The translations under genes were made by a program, and so were the position numbers. Positions 1-8,700 of a DNA stretch of 64,000 nt are shown one piece after another. The first letter of the stretch is position 1. Each line of letters begins with the position of its first letter. The stretch is from positions 1 through 64,000 of the forward strand of contig JASJEI010000002.1 in the NCBI GenBank assembly GCA_030064795.1, written 5' to 3'. This DNA is from Pleurocapsa sp. MO_226.B13. Its GTDB lineage: Bacteria > Cyanobacteriota > Cyanobacteriia > Cyanobacteriales > Xenococcaceae. A model generated the notes under the pieces. It was given only the letters and a program-made list of their open reading frames with translations, was not told where the DNA came from and did not search any database.

Positions 1-1620
1 ATTTTGAGTTTCAAGATTTTTGGCGGGGGTAAAATTAACTAGCCAGAGTTGAAAGGGACGGGGTATTTTGGAGACAGCATCGATTAACAATTGCGTAGCT
101 TGTTTTTTGTCTCCTCTGGCTGAATGTGCCAGAAAAAACTCTGGCCGCAGAGGGAAAAACTGCTTAAACTGCCAAGCCAAACTCATCATTTCTCCTGTTT
201 GTCCGTGGGTTTGATGGAGAGTGGCAACGATCGCGGGAGTATTCCGATTATCTTGGGCTGCGACTATTTCTGAGACAACTAATTCAGGACGTTCGACTTT
301 TTGATAGGCTAAGTTATTGATAATCGTCAATCCACCTAATAGTCCTAGAAATAGGGTAACTGTCACGACTCGTTTTCCTGAAGCTAATAGCCCACTACCC
401 TGAGACTGCTGCCACAAACAGGCAAGGATGACGGCAACTAATAACAAAATTGCTGGAGCATAAATATACTGGAAACGAGCCGATAAGCTTAGATCTGCAC
501 CAAAAATATAAGTAATAACTAGAATTAGGGCGATCGCGCTGATGCTAAAACTCCCCAGGATATCTATTGCCGTGCTATTAAGTTTAAATTGGCGACAAGT
601 ATTAATAACTCGCCAACACTGAGGAACTGCCCAAATTAAAAAGCCTAAAATAATTATTCCTGAGATAATGTCTATTCCAGTAGGTACTCCTTCTACGGGT
701 AGAATAAACAACATCGTAATCCAGTAAGCTAACAATCTTTGCAGGGGGGCAAAAAAATCACTCAGAGGATTTCCTTCAAATACCCAGCTGGTAAGCTGAT
801 TGTTACTAACACTACGCCAACTGTCTAACCAAACCAAACACCCACAGATAGTAGCTGCGATCGCACTGTAGATCCTCAGCCAGTAATTGCTCAACCCCCT
901 TTGCCAGTCTGGTAGCCAATAACGCCACAAAACTAATACCTCTGCTACGAGGGTGAGGACAAAAAAATAATGAGTCGCCACGCCCAAGCAATTAACTATT
1001 ACCCAGATCGAGACTAACCACCACCTAAGTTTGGTTTTGGTTAAGATTGAATTTACTGCTAAGTTCAAACCAGCTAAAGAAGCAATTACCCATAAAATTG
1101 CCAAAGTATAGTGACGTGCCTCTTGCGCTAAATAGATCCCCCAAGGAGAAACCGCCATCAAGGCAGCAGACAATTGAGCTACAGTCTTACTGCGAAACCA
1201 CAGCCAACCCAAACCATACATAGCGGGTATTGCTGCCACTCCCAGTAAGGCACTAAGAAATCTTGCCCACCAAATTGAAATCAGGCGATCGCCTGGTAAA
1301 AACTGCAACCACCAATGAGAAAGCAGAAAATATAGGGGTGGATGGGTGCTTTCACTCATCAAATGCTGAACAACAGCTTGAGGTTGTGTTAATTTATCTA
1401 CAACTAAAGGCTGGAGTAAATCATCTAGAGAAATGAGGGTATTGATGGGAATCGTTTGAAAACTATGACCCAAACTAAAGACAATAGTTGCCCATTCGTC
1501 AGACCAAGGTGGTTTGAGAGCTAAATTAGTCAGACGAAGCACAAGACCAAGCAAGATCCAACCTGACAAGATAACTACTTGCGCTCGCCTATTAAAGTGC
1601 GATCGTAATTTTCCCATCAT
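1..1620 (-). CDS. Membrane glycosyltransferase, GT39/ArnT-like (partial)
   Basis: Polytopic membrane protein of the dolichyl-phosphate-mannose / ArnT-like glycosyltransferase superfamily, which transfers sugars from lipid-linked donors on the outer face of the inner membrane. About 540 codons are visible; the C-terminus lies beyond the window edge. The N-terminus has a hydrophobic helix followed by SDEWATIVFSLGHSF, the acidic first-loop motif of the fold, then THPPLYFLLSHWW and a series of membrane helices. The start ATG at 1620 directly abuts the stop codon of the upstream gene (1621-1623), so the two are translationally coupled. It is clearly a paralogue of that neighbour over its whole length (shared motifs SDEWATIVFSLGHSF, PAMYGLGWL, YLAQEARHYTLAI). 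The donor and acceptor cannot be told from sequence. Confidence 0.85.
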   Translation of the reverse strand, partial: MMGKLRSHFNRRAQVVILSGWILLGLVLRLTNLALKPPWSDEWATIVFSLGHSFQTIPINTLISLDDLLQPLVVDKLTQPQAVVQHLMSESTHPPLYFLLSHWWLQFLPGDRLISIWWARFLSALLGVAAIPAMYGLGWLWFRSKTVAQLSAALMAVSPWGIYLAQEARHYTLAILWVIASLAGLNLAVNSILTKTKLRWWLVSIWVIVNCLGVATHYFFVLTLVAEVLVLWRYWLPDWQRGLSNYWLRIYSAIAATICGCLVWLDSWRSVSNNQLTSWVFEGNPLSDFFAPLQRLLAYWITMLFILPVEGVPTGIDIISGIIILGFLIWAVPQCWRVINTCRQFKLNSTAIDILGSFSISAIALILVITYIFGADLSLSARFQYIYAPAILLLVAVILACLWQQSQGSGLLASGKRVVTVTLFLGLLGGLTIINNLAYQKVERPELVVSEIVAAQDNRNTPAIVATLHQTHGQTGEMMSLAWQFKQFFPLRPEFFLAHSARGDKKQATQLLIDAVSKIPRPFQLWLVNFTPAKNLETQN

Positions 1621-3444
1621 TTAATCAACTGAGTGGATAAGTTCTGGATAATTATAAATTACATTTCGCCTGCGATCTTTTTTCTGACAGTGATACATTC
1701 GATATCGATAACCTGAAACTTTGCCACGATAATCTGGATCGGCGAGGCAGTTTTGAGAGTTTAAAGTATGATATGGCAATCGATCTGATGCCGAAAAGTT
1801 AACTAACCACAGATCGAAAGGTCGAGGTAACACATTGAGATAACTGTATAAATTCCTCGTAGCCACGCTAGCATCGTTTTCTTTGTGGAGGAGCAAAAAT
1901 CGCGGTGGAGTCAATTGTTGCTCGTTACTAGAAGACTGAATTTTTTGCCATTCCCAAGCCAACCCTAGCATTTCTCCTGTTTGTTCGTGAGTTTTATGGA
2001 CGGTGGCAATTATGTGAGGAATATTTGATTGCTGTTGTTGCGCCTCGACGATCGCGGGTACTACCAGATCTGGGCGATCGCTTTTTTGAAAACCATAGTT
2101 GCTAATTACCGTTACTCCCCCCAGACAACCCGCTAGTAAAACGGCTATAGCTAAGATCTTCCCATGCTTTAAGTGCCATTTTTGACTGAGTATACCTGCA
2201 ATCAAAAGTAAAATGGCGGGAAAATAGAAGTATTGAAAACGGGCAGCTAAGGTTAGATCCTTGCGCAGAATATAGGGAAATAAAATCACCAGCACAATTG
2301 CCACCCCAATAAATCCAACTAAAGTTTTGGCAACTAACGGTAATGGAGTGTGAAGATATTGCCAGCCTGCTTTTATTAACCAACCAACTAGCGGTAACAA
2401 TATGGCAACTGCCCCAACGCTAATCCAAGTAGGTGTTCCCTCAACGGGCGGTAAAACGACCATAGTCAAGATCCAGGTCAATAACCTCCCAACTGGAGCA
2501 AAAAAATCTAGATTCCAAGTAAATTTATAACGAATCCACTCAGTCAACCGAGGATCGGGAAAATACTGCCAGCGAAACACCCAAACCAAACAACTGGCAA
2601 TCGTCCCGAAAATTGCTAGACTAATTCTGCGCCAAAAAATTGGGGAAACAGAAACGCCTCGACCGATTTTATAACCCCAAGGGTTCTTGGTATCTTGCCA
2701 CCACAACCAGCCTAGAATCATTACTTGAGTTAGCAAATTTAGACCAAAAAAATAGTGAGTAGCCATTCCCAAACTATTCACCAAAATCCAAGCTAGGATT
2801 AGCATTAGCGAGGGGACTCGCCGTTGTTTCCAACAACGTACCGCAGCCATGAAGCAAGCTAAAGATGCCACAACCCAGAAAATTGCCAAGGTGTAATGAC
2901 GAGTTTCTTGCGCTAGATAAACACCGTAGGGAGAAACTGCCATTAATGCTGCTGCCATCTGTGCTGCTAAGAGAGAGTCAAATACTAGCCAACCCAAAGC
3001 ATACATAGCAGGGATCGCTAACACCCCTAGGATTGCGCTGAGAGATCTTGCCAGCCAAATCGAGACTAAATCGCCTTGCTGAGAAAATAATTTTAACCAC
3101 CAATGTCCTAAGACAAAATACAAAGGAGGATGGGTGCTTTCGGTCATTAAATTGGCGATCGCGCTATTAGTACCTAAATTACTATCTACTCTCAAAGGTT
3201 CTAAGAGAGTCGAGATTGAAATAACTCGGTCTAGCGGTACGGTATGAAAACTATGACCCAAACTAAAAACAATAGTTGCCCATTCATCAGACCAGAGTGG
3301 TTTACTATCTAGATAAGCAAATCGTAACAAACTACCAATTATTAGCCAGATTAATAGCCAAAAAAGCTGGTTAATATTTATACGTTTTTCCCTTGACTCA
3401 TAACTAAAATAAATTGTTTTTGAATTGTTGTGAATTAGCTTCAT
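1621..3444 (-). CDS. Membrane glycosyltransferase, GT39/ArnT-like
   Basis: A 607-residue polytopic membrane protein and tandem paralogue of the gene that follows it. A short basic N-terminus leads into helix 1 (about residues 26-45), then the acidic loop motif SDEWATIVFSLGHSF near residues 52-66, STHPPLYFVLGHWW, and roughly ten more hydrophobic segments up to about residue 445. A soluble C-terminal domain with LLHKEND and PFDLWLVNF follows. The family uses polyprenyl-phosphate sugars, and the loop aspartate/glutamate is the presumed catalytic base. The first gene of a two-gene unit: its stop touches the next start. The acceptor (surface polysaccharide or protein) is unknown. A 690-bp AT-rich spacer lies upstream. 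Confidence 0.85.
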   Translation of the reverse strand: MKLIHNNSKTIYFSYESREKRININQLFWLLIWLIIGSLLRFAYLDSKPLWSDEWATIVFSLGHSFHTVPLDRVISISTLLEPLRVDSNLGTNSAIANLMTESTHPPLYFVLGHWWLKLFSQQGDLVSIWLARSLSAILGVLAIPAMYALGWLVFDSLLAAQMAAALMAVSPYGVYLAQETRHYTLAIFWVVASLACFMAAVRCWKQRRVPSLMLILAWILVNSLGMATHYFFGLNLLTQVMILGWLWWQDTKNPWGYKIGRGVSVSPIFWRRISLAIFGTIASCLVWVFRWQYFPDPRLTEWIRYKFTWNLDFFAPVGRLLTWILTMVVLPPVEGTPTWISVGAVAILLPLVGWLIKAGWQYLHTPLPLVAKTLVGFIGVAIVLVILFPYILRKDLTLAARFQYFYFPAILLLIAGILSQKWHLKHGKILAIAVLLAGCLGGVTVISNYGFQKSDRPDLVVPAIVEAQQQQSNIPHIIATVHKTHEQTGEMLGLAWEWQKIQSSSNEQQLTPPRFLLLHKENDASVATRNLYSYLNVLPRPFDLWLVNFSASDRLPYHTLNSQNCLADPDYRGKVSGYRYRMYHCQKKDRRRNVIYNYPELIHSVD

Positions 3445-4130
3445 CTTAGTTACAGTATTGATGATTGCTATACTAATAGCATCAAGTTACTAGTAAATCT
3501 TTTCAAAAACGATAAAAAGAAATTAAGCTTAGGTTAATTTATCTTCTACAGATTATTTAAGTATTATTCTCATCTCACTTCATCGTCTAATCTAAAAGAG
3601 TATCTCAAAAATCTTTGAACTATCTTACTGTAAGATTGGGAAAAAACAGAAAAAACCATATTTATTTCGACTAAATTTAATTAGAAATTCTTTTCCTTCG
3701 GTGTCTTTGTAAATATTTTTCTCTAATTTTTTAAGTTTTTTTCTTTTCAAGAAATTACTTTAAAGATTATTTCTGATTTTTAAGTTTATATTTAATTTAA
3801 TTACTTAAATAAGACAAATAAATTCAAAAAAATATTGGTAAATAATTTTAATTTTTTCTAATTTTTTGATGAGTATTCAAAAATTAGAATTAATTTTTGA
3901 ATACTATCATTGTACATTTATAAACAATATTGACAATTATCTTGACTTGGATTTAAAGCATCAGTCATCCTTTTAACGAGGCGCGATTGCGAAGCTAGTC
4001 GAAGACATCGCTTCTTCTTGATTTTCTATTATTCTGCCATTAAATAAATGCTCCCAACCAGACTCGGTATTATTTTCCAAGTCTTCAGAATTGAAATCAT
4101 AAACAAATTCACACAAAATTTTTGGCAATT
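3445..4130. other. AT-rich intergenic region
   Basis: About 690 bases without a convincing gene, very AT-rich between 3480 and 3950. It probably holds the promoter of the glycosyltransferase pair. Next to the queA end, a minus-strand open frame (about 3975-4130) reads like a protein tail that ends inside the 29-bp palindromic element at 3983. It has no start codon, so I treat it as a possible gene remnant only. Confidence 0.5.
3983..4011 (+). repeat. 29-bp dispersed palindromic element, copy 1
   Basis: An imperfect palindrome beginning GCGATTGCGAAG and ending CGAAGACATCGC. A near-identical 29-bp copy (four or so substitutions) occurs in inverted orientation at 6788-6816, inside an acetyltransferase gene. 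Here it lies in a spacer. Confidence 0.8.
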
Positions 4131-5177
4131 TTAAACAATGAGATTCAAATCGCCAAACTCATGCCAAAGATACTGTTTGGCTACTGCTTCAGTGTAAGCA
4201 TCTTTGATTTTTTCGGCAGGAAGAAACGCCGTTAACAAATCGAGATGACTGGCTTCTGGTTCGTGCATTCCCGTCAACAAACCATCTACGACTTTAAGCC
4301 GATGATTGGCGTTAATATGTAACCGCGTATAACCGTGCTGTGCTATTGTATTTTTCTGCTGTGCTACCGATTCTAAGGCTCTAACTACTGTAGTTCCAAC
4401 CGCAATTACTCTGTTTCCTCTACTTCTAGTAAAATTGATTTTCTCTGCTGCTGCATCACTAATAAAGTATTCCTCTTGGGATGCGGGATGTTGGGCATCT
4501 AATTCGTCGTCCATATACGAAGATAAACCAGTGTGTAGCACGATATTAGTTGTTTCGATACCTTTGCCTTTGAGGTCGAACAACAGCTTCCAGGTAAAAG
4601 CACGTCCTGCTGAAGGCATTTCTGCCGAACCAGGTTCGACGGCATAAACGGTCTGATAGTAATCTAAATCCCAAGGTGCAGAAACATAACTATAACGTAC
4701 TGGTTGTCCCAGACGATAGAATAAATCGATTAGTTCTGTATCCCGATGATTAAAACGAATTTGCCATAGTCGATGAATATGAGAATCTCGTTTTTCTACT
4801 GTAGCAGTCAAACCCAAGCCAAAATCTAACTGCATACCGCTATGCAAACCACAGCTAAAAGGTTCTCCCTGCTGACATAGTAGCAATGCTAACCAAGAAT
4901 CATCTGGTAATTTGTGCGCCAGACGCACTTCCAAACAAGTACCGTTGGCTTGGCAACCTTTAAGGGAGGCAGGTAGAGTACGGCTAGAATTGAAAACCAA
5001 TAAGTCTCCTGGTAAGAGAAACTCACTGAGATTGTTGAATTTAGTATGGGTGACTAAATTATTTTGAGTGCGATCGATAACCATCAACCGTACTCCGTCG
5101 CGACCTATACCGCGTCTTTCGGCTGGTTCTTTTGCTGCTAATTCTTTAGGTAATGTAAAAGTAAAAGGTGCAGACAT
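4131..5177 (-). CDS. queA: S-adenosylmethionine:tRNA ribosyltransferase-isomerase, QueA-like
   Basis: QueA transfers the ribosyl moiety of SAM to preQ1 in tRNA anticodons, giving epoxyqueuosine in the cytoplasm. At 348 residues the length fits the family. Family motifs are visible: FTLPKEL near the N-terminus, LLPGDLLVFNSSRTLPA (residues about 54-70), SAPWDLDYYQTVYA with EPGSAEMPSAGRAFT near residues 166-195, and HTGLSSY. The N-terminal PAERRGIGRDGVRL differs from the AQ.P...RDxSRLL pattern usual in the family and recalls QueA-like proteins of actinobacteria, from memory. A second, canonical queA elsewhere in the genome is therefore possible. It stands alone on the minus strand. Confidence 0.82.
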   Translation of the reverse strand: MSAPFTFTLPKELAAKEPAERRGIGRDGVRLMVIDRTQNNLVTHTKFNNLSEFLLPGDLLVFNSSRTLPASLKGCQANGTCLEVRLAHKLPDDSWLALLLCQQGEPFSCGLHSGMQLDFGLGLTATVEKRDSHIHRLWQIRFNHRDTELIDLFYRLGQPVRYSYVSAPWDLDYYQTVYAVEPGSAEMPSAGRAFTWKLLFDLKGKGIETTNIVLHTGLSSYMDDELDAQHPASQEEYFISDAAAEKINFTRSRGNRVIAVGTTVVRALESVAQQKNTIAQHGYTRLHINANHRLKVVDGLLTGMHEPEASHLDLLTAFLPAEKIKDAYTEAVAKQYLWHEFGDLNLIV

Positions 5178-5508
5178 AATTTGTTTTCTCGATTAAATAG
5201 TGAAGTTAAAGTAGTAAGTAGTGAGTAGTGAGTATAAAGTTATATAAAATACTTTAATTCCTGCTACTAATACTTGAGAGATGAGTTAAGTAGCGAGTAG
5301 TAAGTAGCGATCGCGCTTTGACTAATAACTAACAACTTATAGCTATTTGGATCATTCTTTTTTCGATTTCATTTGAGATTGGTTTTGTCAGAATGCGATC
5401 GCGCTATCGTGTCTGCTTCGGATCGCCATTCTCAATAATTAGGTTGGCGTTGCTCAATTGTAATGCTGCCCGTGCATTTTCTTCTCTTTAAAGAGAATAG
5501 ACTCTTAT
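5178..5508. other. Intergenic region with TAGTAAGTAGTGAG low-complexity repeats
   Basis: About 330 bases upstream of queA. Between 5205 and 5310 there are several imperfect copies of short TAGT(A/G)AG units, a low-complexity pattern. HIP1-type GCGATCGC sites follow. No open frame of interest was seen. Confidence 0.6.
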
Positions 5509-5883
5509 CTAAATGAAATTCTCATAAATAAAATTGGCAATCAAAGAAAAAATTATTGCCCCAATACCGCCAACGATCCACTTGAGGATTTTTTTGACAT
5601 CATCGATTAATTTTTCTACATTAGATAATCTGCTGTCCAAACTAGACACATCAGTCTTGAGTCCAGCAACATCAGTTTTGAGTCCAGCAACATCAGTCTT
5701 GAGTCCAGCAACATCAGTCTTGAGTCCAGCAACATCAGTCTTGAGTCCAGCGATATCCTCTGCCATTTTTGAGGTACTGGTTTTTAGATCTTTGATATCT
5801 CTTTCAATTACAGCAATTCTTTCTCCATTGCTAGTTACTTTATTTAATAGAGCTTGCTCCCACTTTGTATCTGTGTTAGACAT
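5509..5883 (-). CDS. Coiled-coil protein with C-terminal membrane helix, XhlA-like
   Basis: A 124-residue protein of unknown function. Residues about 10-95 form a continuous heptad coiled coil, with a run of five near-perfect AGLKTDV heptads in the middle (about residues 46-79). It ends in a single hydrophobic helix (WIVGGIGAIIFSLIANFIYENF). The layout of coiled coil plus C-terminal anchor resembles XhlA/haemolysin-type small phage or cell-surface proteins, but also many unrelated anchored coiled coils. No phage genes are nearby. The identical DNA heptad units suggest copy-number variation by slippage. Confidence 0.65.
   Translation of the reverse strand: MSNTDTKWEQALLNKVTSNGERIAVIERDIKDLKTSTSKMAEDIAGLKTDVAGLKTDVAGLKTDVAGLKTDVAGLKTDVSSLDSRLSNVEKLIDDVKKILKWIVGGIGAIIFSLIANFIYENFI
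5650..5755 (-). repeat. 21-bp in-frame tandem repeat (5 units)
   Basis: Five nearly identical 21-bp units, on the plus strand roughly ttgagtccagcaacatcagt. They encode the AGLKTDV heptads of the coiled-coil protein. The unit length is a multiple of three, so gain or loss of units would keep the frame and lengthen the coiled coil by whole heptads. Confidence 0.9.
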
Positions 5884-6056
5884 TTTGCTGCTTTGTTGCT
5901 AGATCGTAGTTGATTATTCAATTCTAAACGAGAAAGAATACGGACTATAAAAGTAAGAGGAATTGCTAGATCGTCTAGATAAAAAAGCGATCGCAATCGC
6001 GCTTACACTTATTATTCTGCCTAACGGGACGAATGGATGTACCCAAGGGATCGCAT

Positions 6057-6632
6057 TTATTTAATTTCTCCATTTTGTTCGTTTTGCCTTTCGTGCCATT
6101 CAGTAGCCAGAATTCCGTACAAAATACGGTCTTCAAACACTCCCCATTTGTTCGCGTCTTGTCGTAAACAACCTTCACATATCATCCCTATTTTCTGCAT
6201 GACCCTTCCCGAAGCAGGATTGCGCCTAAAATGAGATGAATGAATGCGATGCAAACCTACATTTTCAAATCCATAAGCAATAGTGGCTTTAGCAGCTTCA
6301 GTACAATAACCCCTTCCCCAATAAGGAACGCCAATCCAATAACCGAGTTCGGCTTTATATTTTTGGCTATTGACATTTAGTCCAATTGCTCCACATAGTT
6401 GAGTAGTTGCTTTTTCAACAATGGCAAAATTAACCAATCTACCTCGATCGAATCTCTCTTGATGGGTGCTAATCCATTCCTCAGCCATACCATCTTCATA
6501 AGGATGAGGTATGTTGAGCGTTACAGAGGCAATTTCTCTCGCACCCGCTAACTTTTGAACTTCTGGCGCATCCGTTAATTCAAAAGGTCGCAAAATCAAT
6601 CTTGCTGTTTGCAGTGTGGGACGGGGTTTCAT
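6057..6632 (-). CDS. GNAT N-acetyltransferase, RimJ/RimL type
   Basis: A 191-residue GCN5-related acetyltransferase that would transfer an acetyl group from acetyl-CoA to an amino group. It starts TARLILRPFELTDAPEVQKLAG, typical of the RimJ/RimL group. The acetyl-CoA binding region is ELGYWIGVPYWGRGYCTEAAKA (about residues 94-115, with the R/Q-x-x-G-x-G/A-like WGRGY), followed by NPASGRVMQKIGM. The gene overlaps the preceding acetyltransferase gene by one base, so they are probably co-transcribed. Its C-terminal third was apparently copied into the chimeric gene at 7198-7590. The substrate is unknown. Confidence 0.85.
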   Translation of the reverse strand: MKPRPTLQTARLILRPFELTDAPEVQKLAGAREIASVTLNIPHPYEDGMAEEWISTHQERFDRGRLVNFAIVEKATTQLCGAIGLNVNSQKYKAELGYWIGVPYWGRGYCTEAAKATIAYGFENVGLHRIHSSHFRRNPASGRVMQKIGMICEGCLRQDANKWGVFEDRILYGILATEWHERQNEQNGEIK

Positions 6633-7180
6633 TATCTTAAGCTTGCATTTAAAGATTTACCCGAGCGGTAGATAGCATAGAGACGAACATTTTTTCCCCA
6701 CATCTGTACGTCTTTTTCGTAGGTTAAACCTGTTTTTAATGCGACTTTTTGTGAGGCAATGTTGCCGTGGTCAATTAAAGAAATAAGGCGATGCCTTCGG
6801 CTAACTTCGTAATCGCAACCTATCTTAAAACCATAATCTCGAATTGCCCTGGCAGCTTCTGTTGCTAAACCTCTTCCCCAATACTCTTTAGCTAACATAT
6901 AACCAATTTCTGTTTCTGGAACTCCGTTGACTAACCAATATTTCAATCCACACCGACCAATGAATTTATTATTAGCTTTGTAAACTGTTGCCCACAGTCC
7001 CCATACGTGTTGCCGATAATCATCAATTATTCGCTCTATTTGTTGCTTTGTTTCTTCATAAGTTCGGGTACGGGGATAAAACTCCATCACAATCGGATCG
7101 TCATGGATAGCTGCTAAATCTTCTACATCATCTAAAGTAAAATGTCGCAAGATTAAGCGAGGAGTTTCGATTACAATCAT
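6632..7180 (-). CDS. GNAT N-acetyltransferase with in-frame palindromic insertion
   Basis: A 182-residue RimJ/RimL-type acetyltransferase: TPRLILRHFTLDDVEDLAAIHDD at the N-terminus, ETEIGYMLAKEYWGRGLATEAA at the acetyl-CoA site, and GNIASQKVALKTGL near the C-terminus. Relatives usually run from YGF directly through a short stretch to RLISLIDPGN. Here about ten extra residues (CDYEVSRRHR) interrupt this segment, and they are encoded by a 29-bp dispersed palindrome (6788-6816). The frame stays open. Whether the enzyme still works is unknown, since the insert lies between the acetyl-CoA helix and the final strands. It is co-transcribed with the next acetyltransferase. Confidence 0.85.
   Translation of the reverse strand: MIVIETPRLILRHFTLDDVEDLAAIHDDPIVMEFYPRTRTYEETKQQIERIIDDYRQHVWGLWATVYKANNKFIGRCGLKYWLVNGVPETEIGYMLAKEYWGRGLATEAARAIRDYGFKIGCDYEVSRRHRLISLIDHGNIASQKVALKTGLTYEKDVQMWGKNVRLYAIYRSGKSLNASLR
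6788..6816 (-). repeat. 29-bp dispersed palindromic element, copy 2 (inside a gene)
   Basis: Reverse complement of the element at 3983-4011, differing at only a few positions (GCGATTACGAAG ... CGAAGGCATCGC). It sits in frame inside the acetyltransferase gene. Confidence 0.8.
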
Positions 7181-7197
7181 TTGATTTTTTCACTTTG

Positions 7198-7590
7198 TTA
7201 TTTGTTTTTTCGCTCGTACCATTCAGCAGCTAAAATTCCGTACATCGCCAAGTCTTCAAATTTTTCCGATTTTTTGCGGTGATGTCGCAAGCAACCTTCA
7301 TATATCATTCCTATTTTCTGCATGACTCGTCCTGAAGCTGGGTTACTTCCAAAATGAGATGAGTGAAGACGACCTGCGATAATATTCATACCAGGAAACA
7401 AACCGCCATCAGCTACACAACCCCAGAACCCCCGACGCATATCTAACTTACTCTCGACGATAAGGTGAGCTAAATCGTGGGGTACGAGAAATTTTTTACC
7501 TACTCCCTGAAATTGCAGTTTAACGCGATCGCATCGATTAACTATGACTGAGTAAGTATAATTTTTCTGTTTGGTAAATATAACCTGCAT
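7198..7590 (-). CDS. Chimeric small protein: hypothetical N-terminus fused to GNAT tail
   Basis: A 130-residue product of two unrelated parts. Residues 1 to about 73 (containing KFLVPHDLAHLIVES and RRGFWGCVADGGLFPGM) resemble a small uncharacterised protein family. From about residue 74 (LHSSHFGSNPASGRVM onward) it matches the C-terminal third of the acetyltransferase at 6057-6632 (IHSSHFRRNPASGRVM onward), and the DNA is still clearly similar (7200-7375 versus 6060-6245). The acetyl-CoA site is missing, so it cannot be a working acetyltransferase. Most likely it is a recombination product whose N-terminal domain has lost its own end. It may be a pseudogene. Confidence 0.7.
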   Translation of the reverse strand: MQVIFTKQKNYTYSVIVNRCDRVKLQFQGVGKKFLVPHDLAHLIVESKLDMRRGFWGCVADGGLFPGMNIIAGRLHSSHFGSNPASGRVMQKIGMIYEGCLRHHRKKSEKFEDLAMYGILAAEWYERKNK

Positions 7591-7613
7591 GACTGAAAAA
7601 TTAGTGTTTTTTA

Positions 7614-8501
7614 TTACATGACAGAATTAATTGCTCGACCATTATTATTTACTTCCACCTCTGCTTGCGCTTCAAATCTCTGTCCGTGTACTTTTTCAGA
7701 TTCGTCGGATGCTAAATAAATAAATACTTCGGTAACATCGGCGGGGTTTGCCCACTGGTTAGGATCTGCTTCGGGTTCGGCTGCGCGGTGCATGGCGGTA
7801 TTCATATCCCCAGGATCGACCCAGTTTAGTCTAACACCACTACCTTCTAGTTCGGCTGCCCAGGTTTGTGACATTCCTTCAATGCCAAATTTGGAAATAC
7901 CATACGCACCCCAACCAGGATAGCCAGTTACTCCCGCATCGCTGGTAACATTAATAATCGAACCGCCGTGGTTACTCATGGCTGGTAAGACTTTTTTGAT
8001 TAACAGAAAAGGCGCGATTAAGTTAGTGTCGATAACCTTACGAAAGTCTTCTAAAGGATAATCTAAAAGGTATGGCATTGGTGTCGCACCGATAGTAGAG
8101 GCGTTGTTAACTAAAACATCCAAACGTCCGTTAAATTCATTTAGGGTTACTGCTACGACTCGTTCTATATCTTCTGGACGACTCAAATCGGCAGTAATAG
8201 TTAGCACTTTGGTTTGAGACTGCTTTGCCATTAACTCGGTTCGCACCCGTTCGATAACCCTTTCCACTTCTCCAGAACGGCTTAAATCGGCTGCTACTGC
8301 TAATACTACCTGGTTTGGATGAGTATTTTGAGTAATGCGATCGCTTACTTTTTTTAAAGCGGATTCATCTCTAGCGACGATTGCAATTCCTGCTGCACCT
8401 TCCCTTGCATAGTCTAACGCTAATTGTTTGCCCAATCCTTGTGATGCTCCAGTAATTAAAACATATTTGCCTTGTAATCTACCCATTGGTTTGTTCCTCA
8501 A
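7614..8501 (-). CDS. Short-chain dehydrogenase/reductase with internal duplication
   Basis: NAD(P)-dependent oxidoreductase of the classical SDR family, 295 residues against about 250 usually. It has the nucleotide motif TGASQGLGKQLA near residue 17, NNAS (about 133-136), the catalytic Ser in INVTSDAG, and YGISK (Tyr-x-x-x-Lys). The extra length comes from a repeated segment: VLAVAADLSRSGEVERV is followed about 34 residues later by VLTITADLSRPEDIERV. Both copies match the strand that normally occurs once before the NNAG-type motif. The substrate is unknown. The MFS transporter gene starts 200 bases away, divergently. Confidence 0.85.
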   Translation of the reverse strand: MRNKPMGRLQGKYVLITGASQGLGKQLALDYAREGAAGIAIVARDESALKKVSDRITQNTHPNQVVLAVAADLSRSGEVERVIERVRTELMAKQSQTKVLTITADLSRPEDIERVVAVTLNEFNGRLDVLVNNASTIGATPMPYLLDYPLEDFRKVIDTNLIAPFLLIKKVLPAMSNHGGSIINVTSDAGVTGYPGWGAYGISKFGIEGMSQTWAAELEGSGVRLNWVDPGDMNTAMHRAAEPEADPNQWANPADVTEVFIYLASDESEKVHGQRFEAQAEVEVNNNGRAINSVM

Positions 8502-8700
8502 TTTGGTTGAATCGAGTACGCTTATTAAAAATTATTCTTCATTAACTAAATCATACTCGTTATGAGTACGCTTTGACAAGCAAAAGAGCAAATATTTAAT
8601 TTCCATTGGCACAATAATTAAACGAAACCTGCTTCATAAATACATTTCAGCTTGAATATAAAGTTAATTAAAGAAGCAAGAATCAGATTAATATGAACAC

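Noticed and set aside
5650..5755. The 21-bp tandem repeats as a CRISPR array
   Set aside because: There are no spacers; the units are in-frame heptad codons.
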